Shown here in pieces: positions 6,688 to 16,211 of a DNA stretch of 50,611 nucleotides. The stretch is taken from contig CAJXNM010000021.1 in the NCBI GenBank assembly GCA_913057135.1, positions 1 through 50,611 on the forward strand, given 5' to 3'. The position numbers were made by a program, and so were the translations under genes. The first letter of the stretch is position 1. Each line of letters starts with the position of its first letter. The notes under the pieces are model-generated. The model was not told the origin of the DNA. It saw nothing but the letters and a program-made list of their open reading frames with translations, and did no database searches. This DNA comes from an uncultured Halieaceae bacterium. GTDB taxonomy: Bacteria; Pseudomonadota; Gammaproteobacteria; Pseudomonadales; Halieaceae.

Positions 6688-9627
6688 TTACCCCTGATTG
6701 CCAGCCGATTCTCCGAATAGATCAACTGTTTCAGGTGCGCTCGATTCAGTGCTGGCTTCCGATGTGTCGCTGTGTGTATCTGCTTTACTGTTATCAGTAA
6801 TGGCTACAACGGTGCGTGGGCCCCTGGGGTCATTGCTGGCTCTGGGTACATCAGACGGCACCATCGTCAGCGCCGGTGCTTGCTCTACCGGGAACAGGGG
6901 GCGCTGCTCGGTGCGTACCGAGATCTCAGTCACTGGTTTCGCCGCAACCCGTGGGTCATTGATAGCGCGTCCCTGGTCTGTTAGCCCACTACGATCCTCT
7001 GCTATCGATGACGCGCTAGCGTTGGACACTGGCTCGTTGGCTTCGACTGCTTCATCAGCACCGGCCAGCGGTTCTGCAGATGTCTGATCGGCGGCTGTTG
7101 TCGCTGCAGCTGTTGCCGCCGTGGGTTCGGCTTGTGCCGACACCTCGTCGTCGGTAGCTTCTTCGGTGTTGCTCTCAGCACTGACAGGGTTCGCCGTTGC
7201 TGCCTCCAGGTTGTCTGCTGCAGCCGCTATGTCTGCAGGTTCAGTGTCTGCAGCTTCAGTCATTGGCACCTCGTCAGTGGTAGCCGTTTCTGGGTCGGTA
7301 GCCTGTTCAGCTGTCACCACTTGAGCAGATGACACATCAGTGGCTTCCGATACAGCAGGTGTTTCGTCCTGTTGTGCGGCGACGTCCTCGGCGGCAACGT
7401 CGTCGTTGATTACCTCGGGTTTGGGTCCTCGGCGGCGGCGACGCTTGCCTTCCCGTTTCATCTCTGCCGGCCGGTGACGGGCGGGACCTTGTGCCTCGCC
7501 ATCATCGTCCCCTTGCTCGTCGGTGGTATCGTCAGCGTCCGCCTCACCATCGGCATTGATGGTGAGATCATCGGAGCCACTGCCGTTGTTACGACGCTGC
7601 CCACCGCGACGCCCGCGACGACGGCGGCGCTTGGGACGTCCCTCGTCGTCGTTATCTGTGTCATCGGTTTCGCTGTTCCCGAGCGCGTTAATATCGTCGT
7701 CGGTTTCGGTGTCTGCAGCACTGTTCTCTGCATCACGCTGACGCGATCGAGCGGGGCGATTGCGGCGTGAACCCGATCGCCGGCCGGTGTCATTTGTATT
7801 GTCTTCAGTGTTGCTTTCAGGTGTTTGAACGGCGGTCGAAGTATCTTGATCGTCGTTGTCGTCCTGTGTCGGGACCGGTGCGAATAACGCGCTCCACACT
7901 TTGGTAAATAGGCCTTTGCTCGGCGCGGGCGTCGCGGTCGAGGTGTTGGCGGTGGCTGCAGGTGCTGGTGCTGGTGTGGCTGCCACTGGCGTATCGGTCG
8001 CCTCTTCTTTGACGGGGGCAGGCGCCTGGGGCCGAATACCGCGAACCAACGCTTGCGGTGGCACCGGAGCGGCCGCAGCCTCGTCGCGTAGGGTCACCGG
8101 GTCGGGCACCTCAACTTCAATATCGAAGCTGTTGACGACAGACTCTTCGACCTCATCATCGCGCAATCTCAGTACATCGAAGTGGGGTGTTTCCATATGC
8201 GGGTTGGGGATTACCAAAACCCGTACGCCACTGTTCACTTCAATCTGCTGCACTTCGCTGCGTTTTTCGTTAAGCAGGAACGCGGCCACTTCGACCGGTA
8301 CCACCGCTCTGACTTCACCGGTGCGCTCTTTTGCCGCTTCTTCTTGCAGCAACCGTAGGATGGATAACGCCAACGAGCGGGTGTCGCGGATAGTGCCTTG
8401 CCCGGTACATCGGGGGCAGACCATGCCACTGGTTTCACCCAGAGAAGGACGCAGTCGCTGCCGTGACATCTCGAGCAGTCCGAAGCGGGAGATACGCCCC
8501 ACTTGAACCCGAGCCCGATCTATTTCCAGGGCATCGCGGATTCGGTTTTCCACTGCACGCTGGTTTTTATTCGAATTCATATCGATGAAGTCGATCACAA
8601 TCAGGCCGCCCATATCCCGCAAGCGGAGTTGGCGCGCAATTTCATCCGCCGCTTCAAGGTTGGTGTTTAGTGCGGTTTGCTCAATGTCGGCCCCTTTGGT
8701 GGCGCGGGCAGAGTTAATGTCTATCGATACCAGCGCTTCCGTCGGATCGATAACAATAGAGCCACCCGAGGGCAGCCGCACTTCGCGCTGGAATGCGGTT
8801 TCTATTTGCCCCTCTAGCTGGAACCGATTGAAGAGTGGAATAGGGTCATCGTAGCGACGCAGGCATTGCTTGAACTTGGGCATGACCATGGAGACAAAGT
8901 CATCCGCCTGTCGAAATGCTGCGTCATCATCGATGAGCACCTGGTCAATGTCGTCACGCAGGTAGTCGCGGATGGCACGAATGATGACGTCGCTCTCTTG
9001 GTACAGCAGCACCGGCGCTTTGTTGTCGCTGGCGGCACCAGACATGGCGTCCCAGAGCTGCAGCAAGTAGTCGAGGTCCCACTGCAGTTCTTCGGCAGAG
9101 CGACCCACCCCAGCGGTGCGGATGATGACACCCATGCCGTCGGGGATGGTCATCTGGGCCATGGCATCGCGCAGCTCAGAACGGTCGTCGCCCTCGATGC
9201 GACGTGAGATACCGCCCGCTCGAGGGTTGTTCGGCATGAGCACCATGTAGCGACCAGCAAGGCTGATAAAGGTAGTGAGTGCCGCGCCTTTGGTGCCCCG
9301 TTCCTCTTTATCAACTTGAACAATAAGCTCGGTGCCTTCTTTTAATACATCTTTAATGCGGGCCTTGCCGTCCCCTGAGGGAGCGTTGCTGCGGAAGTAC
9401 TCGTGGGCGATTTCTTTGAGGGGTAAAAAACCATGGCGCTCGGCGCCGTAATCGACAAAGGCGGCTTCTAGGCTAGGTTCAACTCGGGTGACTTTGGCTT
9501 TGTAGACGTTGGCTTTGGTGGAGACGCGGGAGCGGTTTTCAATATCGAGGTCGTATAGGCGTTGGCCATCGACGAGAGCGACACGCACCTCTTCAGCTTG
9601 TGTCGCATTGATGAGCATTTTTTTCAT
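6688..9627 (-). CDS. rne: Ribonuclease E
   Basis: RNase E is the endonuclease that starts mRNA decay, matures rRNA and tRNA, and scaffolds the degradosome at the inner membrane. The 979-residue protein has the S1 domain (about 36-120). The catalytic Asp303 (SIDINS) and Asp346 (VIDF) and the zinc-link CPRC (Cys404, Cys407) fall at the same numbers as in E. coli. Beyond about 510 it becomes a low-complexity Ala/Thr/Glu-rich scaffold with arginine-rich patches ([42 protein letters not shown]) that would bind RNA. The C-terminus (VDLFGESAG) may hold a partner site. It is divergent from rluC, as in E. coli. Confidence 0.97.
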   Translation of the reverse strand: MKKMLINATQAEEVRVALVDGQRLYDLDIENRSRVSTKANVYKAKVTRVEPSLEAAFVDYGAERHGFLPLKEIAHEYFRSNAPSGDGKARIKDVLKEGTELIVQVDKEERGTKGAALTTFISLAGRYMVLMPNNPRAGGISRRIEGDDRSELRDAMAQMTIPDGMGVIIRTAGVGRSAEELQWDLDYLLQLWDAMSGAASDNKAPVLLYQESDVIIRAIRDYLRDDIDQVLIDDDAAFRQADDFVSMVMPKFKQCLRRYDDPIPLFNRFQLEGQIETAFQREVRLPSGGSIVIDPTEALVSIDINSARATKGADIEQTALNTNLEAADEIARQLRLRDMGGLIVIDFIDMNSNKNQRAVENRIRDALEIDRARVQVGRISRFGLLEMSRQRLRPSLGETSGMVCPRCTGQGTIRDTRSLALSILRLLQEEAAKERTGEVRAVVPVEVAAFLLNEKRSEVQQIEVNSGVRVLVIPNPHMETPHFDVLRLRDDEVEESVVNSFDIEVEVPDPVTLRDEAAAAPVPPQALVRGIRPQAPAPVKEEATDTPVAATPAPAPAATANTSTATPAPSKGLFTKVWSALFAPVPTQDDNDDQDTSTAVQTPESNTEDNTNDTGRRSGSRRNRPARSRQRDAENSAADTETDDDINALGNSETDDTDNDDEGRPKRRRRRGRRGGQRRNNGSGSDDLTINADGEADADDTTDEQGDDDGEAQGPARHRPAEMKREGKRRRRRGPKPEVINDDVAAEDVAAQQDETPAVSEATDVSSAQVVTAEQATDPETATTDEVPMTEAADTEPADIAAAADNLEAATANPVSAESNTEEATDDEVSAQAEPTAATAAATTAADQTSAEPLAGADEAVEANEPVSNASASSIAEDRSGLTDQGRAINDPRVAAKPVTEISVRTEQRPLFPVEQAPALTMVPSDVPRASNDPRGPRTVVAITDNSKADTHSDTSEASTESSAPETVDLFGESAGNQG

Positions 9628-10158
9628 GGGCTATGTCCAGTTAGCGATGCCACTGAACACAGGTGCGAGCGGGCTGGTGGGCCTGCTTCGGCGATCGGGC
9701 TACCACGCCTCGTTGGACGTGACGGTGGGGCGGGGTAACGCATTACCACGACCTGCCACCGGCTCTCGCTGTCAATCTGTCGGGCGCCGGCGTTGATTCC
9801 GGCTGCCAAAAAAATTCTCGCACCGCGTTCAATGGGCCGCGGGTTTTCATTGCTATGTTGCGACCACTGCCTCTCTGCCAAGGTTCTGACGGGGCCATCG
9901 AATTAAGGTATGGGCATCCCGGAGTGGCAAGGAATCGCAAAATAGCGTCCAATACACAGGGTGTTGAGCAATACTCCGGGCGGCTCGCCAGCGCTGATTG
10001 TTCACGAGTGGCTGCGCAACCGGCGCGCCTCGCATCGCTGGAGGAGGACTCGGTACGACCGAAGTGCCGCCTCCCCCGCCGCTAAAGGGCGTTTATTAGT
10101 GATGGCGGCTCCGGTCTCACTGCTCTCAACCGCCGACGAATCTATCATCTTTCGCTAA
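9628..10158. other. Divergent rne/rluC intergenic region (531 bp)
   Basis: No gene is supported. The region must hold the promoters of rne (leftward) and rluC (rightward). In other gammaproteobacteria rne has a long structured leader through which the enzyme controls its own mRNA. The GC-rich, hairpin-prone stretch next to the rne start fits such a leader, but I could not prove a conserved fold. Several open frames of 60-95 codons here show no family resemblance or ribosome sites. Confidence 0.5.
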
Positions 10159-11139
10159 GTGACTCAATTGCCTAAAGAAACAGAGATAAATATCCACCAT
10201 AACGCGCAGGTGCAACTGCTAACGGTCGCTCAGGAAGAGGCTGGCCAACGCCTCGACAACTGGCTGTTACGTCACCTGCACGGTGTGCCCAAAACCCGCG
10301 TCTACAAGGCGATTCGTAAAGGGGAGGTGCGGGTTAATAAAGGTAGGGCGAAAGCTGAACTGCGACTTGAGGGCGGCGATGTGGTTCGAGTACCCCCGCT
10401 GCGTCAAGCGGCCAGTCGAGAGCCGGCAATTGCGTCTTCCCACTGGGCGGAGCGTATTCGCACCGCTATCTTATTCGATGATCCCGATCTCATCGTCATC
10501 AACAAACCCACTGGCCTGGCGGTACACGGTGGCTCTGGTATTAGTGCCGGTCTCATTGAGACCCTCAGGCTGATTTATCCCGAGCGCAAGTATTTAGAGT
10601 TGGTCCATCGACTCGATCGTGATACGTCGGGTTTGCTATTAATAGCCGGCCGCGCCAGCGTGCTGCGAGAATTGCACACCCAGCTGCGCAGCGATGGTAT
10701 CGACAAGCGCTATAACGCACTGGTGGCGGGTCGCTGGGCGTCCCACGTAAAGCATGTGGATGCGCCCCTGGAAAAATATGCCCTCGCATCAGGTGAGCGC
10801 CTTGTGAAAGTAGCCTCTGGCGGTCGAAAAGCACGCACTGAATACCGTGTCTTGGAACGTTGGCGCAGCGCAACACTGGTAGAGGCTAAGCCCATCACCG
10901 GACGTACCCATCAGATACGGGTGCATTGTCGACATGCGGGGCATCCTATTTTGGGTGATGCCAAATACAGCTCGGAGGTCGCCGATCAGCTGACAGCTAC
11001 CTTAGGACTCAATCGACTGTTTCTGCATGCTGCTAGCTTGCGGTTTACCCTCGGTGGAGAACAGATGCATATGCAGGCGCCCCTCGACGGTGAGTTGCAG
11101 GCGGCCTGTGTTGCCCTCAGCCGGACTCAGGGTAGCTGA
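10159..11139 (+). CDS. rluC: 23S rRNA pseudouridine synthase RluC
   Basis: This enzyme isomerises specific uridines of 23S rRNA (955, 2504 and 2580 in E. coli) to pseudouridine. The 326-residue protein has an N-terminal S4 RNA-binding domain (about 28-78, RLDNWLLRHLHGVPKTRVYK) and the RluA-type catalytic domain with HRLDRDTSG (150-158, catalytic Asp153). Other family motifs are INKPTGLAVHGG, KRYNALV and GRTHQIRVH. The GTG start has only a weak ribosome site. The divergent position to rne supports RluC rather than RluA or RluD. Its 3' end overlaps the convergent maf gene by 13 bases. Confidence 0.93.
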   Translation: MTQLPKETEINIHHNAQVQLLTVAQEEAGQRLDNWLLRHLHGVPKTRVYKAIRKGEVRVNKGRAKAELRLEGGDVVRVPPLRQAASREPAIASSHWAERIRTAILFDDPDLIVINKPTGLAVHGGSGISAGLIETLRLIYPERKYLELVHRLDRDTSGLLLIAGRASVLRELHTQLRSDGIDKRYNALVAGRWASHVKHVDAPLEKYALASGERLVKVASGGRKARTEYRVLERWRSATLVEAKPITGRTHQIRVHCRHAGHPILGDAKYSSEVADQLTATLGLNRLFLHAASLRFTLGGEQMHMQAPLDGELQAACVALSRTQGS

Positions 11140-11717
11140 AAGCCAAAGTGACGCAATCGACGACTCAGTTCGATCAATGGCAGGCCCTCAAGGGCTGTCA
11201 CATCATCGCCGTTGATTGCTCGAAACAGCGTAATTCCCAATGATTCCCACTTGAATGAGCCGGCACAGTCCAGCGGTTGTTCGCGCTCGACATAGCGTTC
11301 TATTTCGGCATCGGTAAGTCGTCTGAGTGACACCTCAATGGGAACCACACAGCTTTCAAGATGTTGCTGGTCGGGCCGACACAGAGCGAGGCCAGTAAAA
11401 AAGACAATGTGTTTCCCCGAGCAAAAGGTCAGTTGCTCGATGGCACGCTCTTTGGTGCCAGGCTTTCCTAATAGTCGGTTGTCACAGGCAGCCACTTGAT
11501 CGCTGCCAATAATCAAGGGGTCCGAGGCGGGATGTCGGCTAAGCGACAGTGCCTTGTGCTCCGCAAGACGCAATGCCAGGGCCATCGCGCTCTCGCCGGG
11601 TTGGGTCGATTCATCGATATTCGCCGGCGCGACCTCAAAGGGTAGTCCCAAGCGCTGAAGGAGGCGCGCGCGATAGGGTGAGGCTGAAGCTAACACCAGT
11701 TGCGGCAGCGTGGTCAT
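11127..11717 (-). CDS. yceF: Maf-like nucleotide pyrophosphatase, YceF type
   Basis: Maf proteins hydrolyse non-canonical nucleoside triphosphates; the YceF subgroup prefers 7-methyl-GTP. The 196-residue sequence has LASASPYRARLL at the N-terminus, the catalytic GSDQV (about 71-75), the AxELV-like lysine motif (KPGTKERAIEQL) and DCAGSFKWESLG, which marks the YceF subgroup rather than the dTTP/UTP type. It is read opposite to the neighbouring yceD-rpmF genes and overlaps the end of rluC. Substrate choice is inferred from subgroup motifs only. Confidence 0.9.
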   Translation of the reverse strand: MTTLPQLVLASASPYRARLLQRLGLPFEVAPANIDESTQPGESAMALALRLAEHKALSLSRHPASDPLIIGSDQVAACDNRLLGKPGTKERAIEQLTFCSGKHIVFFTGLALCRPDQQHLESCVVPIEVSLRRLTDAEIERYVEREQPLDCAGSFKWESLGITLFRAINGDDVTALEGLPLIELSRRLRHFGFQLP

Positions 11718-11803
11718 GCGGTTTTCCCTCGTTGACTCAAACCCATTGAATTACCGTGATTTTTTTTTGACACACCCAAAGCTCGGCCGTATGATCCGCC
11801 GCC

Positions 11804-12346
11804 ATGACGCTAGGGGCACTGCCACATATGGTTGAGGCGCGGACGCTAGCGGCGCGGGAAGTGACGGTAGAAGGCACGCTGCAAGCCGCCAGAATGCCAC
11901 GTCTCGACGCTGCTATTGTAGCCGCAGTTGCACCGGCTCGGGTGCACGCTCAGTTTTGCCGCGATGAAGAAGGCCGCTACATCTTAAAGCTGTCTGTTCA
12001 CATGGCGGTAAGAGTCGCTTGCCAGCGCTGTCTCGGGCCTTTGGAGCTTGATCTTGTCTCCGACAGCCAACTGGCAGCCCTGTGGACCGACGAGCAGGCG
12101 CAGCAGTTGTCATCGCGGTACGATCCCTTGATAACGGGTGATGAAACCGATTTGTGGCAGGTGGTGGAAGATGAGCTGTTGTTGGCGCTGCCTGCTTTCA
12201 GCTACCACAGTGACAGTCAGTGTGGCCTGGCAACGGGCGTAGCACAGCCAGACGCAGCAGAGCCCGACGAGACTGATGCGCCTGCACGGGATAATCCGTT
12301 TACCGTGCTGGCGGCTTTGAAAAATGAACCCAGTGAGCGTAGCTGA
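11804..12346 (+). CDS. yceD: YceD/DUF177 protein, large-subunit rRNA accumulation
   Basis: This DUF177 family protein is almost always encoded next to rpmF and is linked to 23S rRNA processing or ribosome assembly. The 180 residues show LPHMVEARTLAARE at the start and the CQRCLGPLEL motif near 75, which keeps the paired cysteines of the family. The tail (DNPFTVLAALKNEPSERS) matches the usual NPFA.L..LK ending. It begins with ATG at 11804. The gap to rpmF is 40 bases, so the two are surely co-transcribed. Confidence 0.9.
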   Translation: MTLGALPHMVEARTLAAREVTVEGTLQAARMPRLDAAIVAAVAPARVHAQFCRDEEGRYILKLSVHMAVRVACQRCLGPLELDLVSDSQLAALWTDEQAQQLSSRYDPLITGDETDLWQVVEDELLLALPAFSYHSDSQCGLATGVAQPDAAEPDETDAPARDNPFTVLAALKNEPSERS

Positions 12347-12386
12347 ACTATTCAGATCGCCACGATTTTTGTGACAGGAGGCCATC

Positions 12387-12569
12387 ATGGCTGTTCAGCA
12401 GAACAAGAAAACCCGCTCACGTCGCGGTATGCGTCGCTCTCACGACGCCCTTGGTAACAACACACTGACGGTTGATCAGACCTCGGGTGAGACCCGTCGT
12501 CGTCACCATATCAGTGCAGACGGTTTTTACCGCGGTAAGAAAGTGTTGAATTTGGGTGACGACGACTGA
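12387..12569 (+). CDS. rpmF: 50S ribosomal protein L32
   Basis: L32 is a small, basic component of the large ribosomal subunit. The 60 residues begin [20 protein letters not shown], the conserved L32 N-terminus, and continue with the [16 protein letters not shown] segment. It is the non-zinc form, as the cysteine pairs are absent. AGGAGG directly before the ATG is a strong ribosome site. In many relatives plsX and fabH follow; here fabD is next. Confidence 0.97.
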   Translation: MAVQQNKKTRSRRGMRRSHDALGNNTLTVDQTSGETRRRHHISADGFYRGKKVLNLGDDD

Positions 12570-12653
12570 GTCAGCGTCCTACCCGAGCTCGCGTCCAACG
12601 TTATATTGCGGTCGTGAGCAGCTCACGATTTAACACAGCGTGATGAGGCATTA

Positions 12654-13589
12654 ATGACATCACTCGCCTTTGTTTTTCCGGGCCAAGGTTCCCAAAGTGT
12701 AGGTATGCTCTCAGCTGCCTACACTGCCTATTCAGAGGTTTCAGAAACGTTTGAAGAGGCTTCGGACGCCCTCGGATTTGACCTGTGGGCGCTGGCCCAG
12801 CAGGGACCTGCCGAGGCCCAGTCCTTAACCGCTAACACCCAGCCCCTTATCCTCACGGCCAGCGTCGCGCTGTTTCGCGCTTGGCGTCGTGCCGGCGGTG
12901 CTATGCCATCGGTCGTGGCGGGGCACAGCTTGGGTGAGTTCTCCGCATTGGTTGCGGCGGGCAGCCTTGCCTTTACAGACGCGGTGACGCTGGTGCGGCT
13001 GCGTGGCCAAGCTATGCAAGATGCGGTGCCTGTGGGCGAGGGCTCGATGGCGGCGATCATCGGACTTGATGACGAAACTATCAACGAGGTGTGTGCCGGT
13101 CTCACACATGGGGACGATAGGTTGGTGTGCGCGGTGAATTACAACTCACCTGGGCAGGTCGTAATCGCTGGACACACCGAGGCGGTTAATGACGCCACTG
13201 CAGCGTTGAAAACCGCGGGCGCCAAGCGTGCGCTGCCGCTCCCCGTGTCTGCGCCGTTTCACACGCCCCTTATGTCATCGGCGGGTGAGATACTAGCGCA
13301 AGCGCTCGAGGGCTTGTCCTTGGAAGACCCGCAGGTCCCTGTGATCAGCAACGTCAACGCTCAAGCTCAGCAGCAGAGTGCGTCGATACGCTCCCTGCTT
13401 GTGCAGCAAATTGCAGCACCGGTGCAGTGGACCGCGTGTGTTGGTACCATGCGCACCATGGGCGCCGAACGGTTTGTTGAGTGTGGACCGGGCAAAGTCC
13501 TGTCGGGCTTGATTCGACGCATCGATAAGGGCGTCACCTGTTTGTCGATTGAGTCGCCGGATGACCTTACGGCGGCAGTCGGCGCTTAG
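12654..13589 (+). CDS. fabD: Malonyl-CoA:ACP transacylase FabD
   Basis: FabD moves malonate from CoA to acyl carrier protein, supplying the extender unit for fatty-acid synthesis. The 311 residues carry FPGQGSQ (8-14), the nucleophile in GHSLGE (Ser92) and the SAPFHTPLM motif with the catalytic histidine near 201; QxxGxG-like binding residues are also in place. Length and numbering match E. coli FabD. Only 84 bases separate it from rpmF, a gap that in E. coli holds plsX and fabH. fabG follows after 37 bases. Confidence 0.97.
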   Translation: MTSLAFVFPGQGSQSVGMLSAAYTAYSEVSETFEEASDALGFDLWALAQQGPAEAQSLTANTQPLILTASVALFRAWRRAGGAMPSVVAGHSLGEFSALVAAGSLAFTDAVTLVRLRGQAMQDAVPVGEGSMAAIIGLDDETINEVCAGLTHGDDRLVCAVNYNSPGQVVIAGHTEAVNDATAALKTAGAKRALPLPVSAPFHTPLMSSAGEILAQALEGLSLEDPQVPVISNVNAQAQQQSASIRSLLVQQIAAPVQWTACVGTMRTMGAERFVECGPGKVLSGLIRRIDKGVTCLSIESPDDLTAAVGA

Positions 13590-13626
13590 GCTCGGCAATC
13601 ATTTTTCTTTGAAAGGCATCTGACCC

Positions 13627-14364
13627 ATGGCTGACCAACCTCGAATCGCACTTGTGACCGGCGCCTCCCGTGGTATCGGCAAAGCCATTGCTCAGCAGTT
13701 GGCTAAAGACGGTCTCACAGTCGTCGGTACAGCCACCTCTGACTCGGGTGCTGCGGGTATCGACGCGTGGCTTGCACCTTGTGGTGGCGCGGGTTTGCGG
13801 CTGGACGTCACCGATAGCGACAGCGTATCCAGCGTGCTTGCGGTCATCAATGAGCGCTTCGGTGCCCCCACCGTGTTGGTTAACAACGCGGGCATTACCA
13901 AAGACAACATTCTCATGCGCATGAAAGATGACGAATGGAATAGCGTTATCGATACTAACTTGAACGCTATTTATCGCGTCAGCAAAGCGTGTTTGCGCGG
14001 CATGACCAAGGCCCGTTGGGGGCGCATCATCAACATATCGTCTGTGGTCGGTTCTATGGGGAATGCTGGCCAGAGTAACTATGCCGCAACGAAAGCCGGT
14101 GCCGAGGGCTTTACCCGGGCGCTCGCTAAAGAACTCGGTTCCCGCGCCATTACGGTGAACGCGGTAGCACCTGGATTTATTGATACCGATATGACCGCAG
14201 AGCTGTCCGAAGATCAGCGCAATTTGATGTTAGCGCAGGTGCCCCTGGCACGCTTAGGGCAGCCCGAGGAGATAGCGGCAACGGTCGCCTTTTTGGCTGG
14301 AGAGGCCGCCGGTTACATCACCGGTGAAACAATTCATGTCAACGGTGGCATGTACACGGGCTAA
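13627..14364 (+). CDS. fabG: 3-oxoacyl-ACP reductase FabG
   Basis: FabG is the NADPH-dependent reductase of the first reduction in each fatty-acid elongation cycle. It is a 245-residue short-chain dehydrogenase with the cofactor motif TGASRGIG (11-18), NNAG (87-90), and the catalytic Ser139, Tyr152 and Lys156 in INISSVV and NYAATKAG. The ending ITGETIHVNGGMY is typical of FabG. It lies between fabD and acpP, which separates it from the many other reductases of this superfamily. Confidence 0.96.
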   Translation: MADQPRIALVTGASRGIGKAIAQQLAKDGLTVVGTATSDSGAAGIDAWLAPCGGAGLRLDVTDSDSVSSVLAVINERFGAPTVLVNNAGITKDNILMRMKDDEWNSVIDTNLNAIYRVSKACLRGMTKARWGRIINISSVVGSMGNAGQSNYAATKAGAEGFTRALAKELGSRAITVNAVAPGFIDTDMTAELSEDQRNLMLAQVPLARLGQPEEIAATVAFLAGEAAGYITGETIHVNGGMYTG

Positions 14365-14467
14365 TAATAAGCCCGTCAAGGGTTTTCCTTTGGGGTTTTA
14401 AGGGTAAACTCTCGACATAACCAGGGCGCAAGCCCAACTAACCATCAGTGGGAGAAATCAACAGACC

Positions 14468-14704
14468 ATGAGCAGCATTGAAGATCGCGTCAAAAAAATC
14501 GTCGCCGAGCAATTGGGCGTTAAAGAAGACGAAGTCCGCAACGAAGCGTCCTTTGTGGATGATCTTGGTGCCGATTCGTTGGATACCGTCGAGTTAGTGA
14601 TGGCCCTGGAAGAAGAGTTCGAGACGGAAATTCCCGACGAGGAAGCCGAGAAAATCACCACCGTTCAGTTGGCGATTAACTACATCAACGAAAACCTCGC
14701 CTGA
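14468..14704 (+). CDS. acpP: Acyl carrier protein
   Basis: ACP carries growing acyl chains on a phosphopantetheine arm. The 78-residue acidic protein has the attachment serine in [18 protein letters not shown] (Ser37 counting the Met). GGGAG lies a little upstream of the ATG. The 103-bp gap after fabG probably holds an extra promoter, as ACP is needed in large amounts. A strong terminator follows. Confidence 0.98.
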   Translation: MSSIEDRVKKIVAEQLGVKEDEVRNEASFVDDLGADSLDTVELVMALEEEFETEIPDEEAEKITTVQLAINYINENLA

Positions 14705-14728
14705 GGTCTATGCCTTAGCGCACACAGG

Positions 14729-14758
14729 GCCGTTCTACCTATGTAGAGCGGCTTTTTT
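14729..14758 (+). terminator. Rho-independent terminator after acpP
   Basis: GCCGTTCTAC (14729-14738) pairs with GTAGAGCGGC (14743-14752, one G-T wobble) around CTAT, followed by six Ts. It would limit read-through from acpP into fabF. Confidence 0.85.
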
Positions 14759-14766
14759 ATGGTCAG

Positions 14767-14893
14767 TTCAGGTGAACAGTGGCTTTCAGGTGAACAGCCG
14801 CTGTCGAGTGTATTTGCTGCAGGCCTGGTGTAGGTTTAGTGCGGGCTTAGCGTAGGTTTAGTGTAAAGCGCAGGTTTAGCGTAGTTAGTGTAG
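14767..14893. repeat. Short direct repeats between acpP and fabF
   Basis: TTCAGGTGAACAG occurs at 14767-14779 and again at 14785-14797. From about 14828 to 14893 the sequence is a run of degenerate 11-12-base units of the type GTAGGTTTAGTG (for example TAGGTTTAGTG, CGGGCTTAGCG, CAGGTTTAGCG). No gene is present. The units could be replication-slippage products or binding sites. Confidence 0.6.
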
Positions 14894-14968
14894 AGAGCCA
14901 CTATCGGTCGGTAGTGGTGCATTCAGGGTTGGCAGGGCGTCTGCCGACGCCGACAAGGGAGAAGGGCA

Positions 14969-16210
14969 ATGCAGGGTAAGCGCGTAGTGGTGACTGGGCT
15001 TGGCATGGTGTCACCCGTGGGTCTCGATGTTGACAGCAGCTGGCGCAATATATGTAACGGTGTCAGCGGTGCTGCAGCCATCACTGACTTTGATACCAGC
15101 GCCTACACCACCCGTTTCAGTTGTTCGGTAAAAGATTTCAGTGTTGACGGATTCATCGCACCGAAAGATGCCAAGCGTATGGATCCCTTCGTTCAGTTTG
15201 GCATGGTCGCCGGTATTCAGGCGCTGCGGGACAGCGGATTGGACGTGACCGATGCCAATAATGATCGGATCGGCTGTGCGATAGGTTCGGGGATTGGCGG
15301 CATTGGATCAATCGAGAAAAACACGCTGCTTGTGGATGGCGCAGGTCCGCGCAAAATGTCGCCGTTCTTTGTGCCTGGCGCCATTATTAACATGATTAGT
15401 GGCAACCTTAGCGTCATGTACGATCTGCGGGGCCCAAATCTGGCTGTGGTGACTGCTTGCACCACCGGAACCCACAATATTGGTTTGGGGGCGCGACTTA
15501 TCGCCACCGGTGAAGCGGACGCCATGCTTGTCGGCGGCGCCGAGATGGCCACGACGCCCATTGGTTTGGGTGGCTTTGCAGCGGCTCGCGCCTTGTCAAC
15601 TCGCAATGAAGATCCAACCGCGGCATCCCGTCCTTGGGATCGGGACAGGGATGGCTTTGTACTGGGTGATGGTGCCGCCGTACTTATGCTCGAGTCCCTC
15701 GAGAGTGCAACCGCCCGGGGTGCTCGTATTTACGCTGAGCTGACCGGTTTCGGTATGAGCGGCGATGCCTACCACATGACATCTCCCCCAGAGGATGGTC
15801 GTGGCGCTGCGAAATCCATGGAAAATGCCATTCGAGATGCGGGGCTCAATGCAGCCGATATTGACTACATCAATGCCCACGGCACATCCACCTCTGCCGG
15901 CGATGTAGCGGAGACAATGGCGGTGAAATCGGTATTTGGCAGCGCGGCATCGACGGTGGCGGTCAGCTCTACCAAGTCTATGATTGGCCATTTACTCGGT
16001 GCCGCCGGTGCCGTTGAGGCGGTGTTCTCTATTTTGGCTATTCGCGACGGTGTCGCTCCGCCCACCATTAACCTCGAGCAGCCCGATGAAGGGTGTGATC
16101 TGAATTATGTGCCTCACACAGCTCAGGAGCGCACCATTCGGCACGCCTTGAGTAATTCTTTTGGCTTCGGTGGCACCAACGGTTCTTTAGTGTTCAGCCG
16201 GCTGGACTGA
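14969..16210 (+). CDS. fabF: 3-oxoacyl-ACP synthase II FabF
   Basis: FabF condenses malonyl-ACP with acyl-ACP in chain elongation and sets temperature-dependent unsaturation. The 413 residues show the thiolase-fold active site: Cys164 in [11 protein letters not shown], His304 in [12 protein letters not shown] and His341 in [14 protein letters not shown]. The ending [15 protein letters not shown] is the family hallmark. GGGAGAAGG precedes the ATG. It heads a tight run fabF-pabC-mltG-tmk-holB. Confidence 0.97.
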   Translation: MQGKRVVVTGLGMVSPVGLDVDSSWRNICNGVSGAAAITDFDTSAYTTRFSCSVKDFSVDGFIAPKDAKRMDPFVQFGMVAGIQALRDSGLDVTDANNDRIGCAIGSGIGGIGSIEKNTLLVDGAGPRKMSPFFVPGAIINMISGNLSVMYDLRGPNLAVVTACTTGTHNIGLGARLIATGEADAMLVGGAEMATTPIGLGGFAAARALSTRNEDPTAASRPWDRDRDGFVLGDGAAVLMLESLESATARGARIYAELTGFGMSGDAYHMTSPPEDGRGAAKSMENAIRDAGLNAADIDYINAHGTSTSAGDVAETMAVKSVFGSAASTVAVSSTKSMIGHLLGAAGAVEAVFSILAIRDGVAPPTINLEQPDEGCDLNYVPHTAQERTIRHALSNSFGFGGTNGSLVFSRLD

Positions 16211-16211
16211 G

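Noticed and set aside
6698-7770. Several open frames antisense to the RNase E scaffold region, rich in Ser, Val and Ala
   Set aside because: They mirror the low-complexity Glu/Ala/Thr codons of rne and are not independent genes.
7856-8506. A 216-codon open frame antisense to rne
   Set aside because: It is a by-product of the codon bias of rne; it covers conserved RNase E sequence and has no family resemblance.
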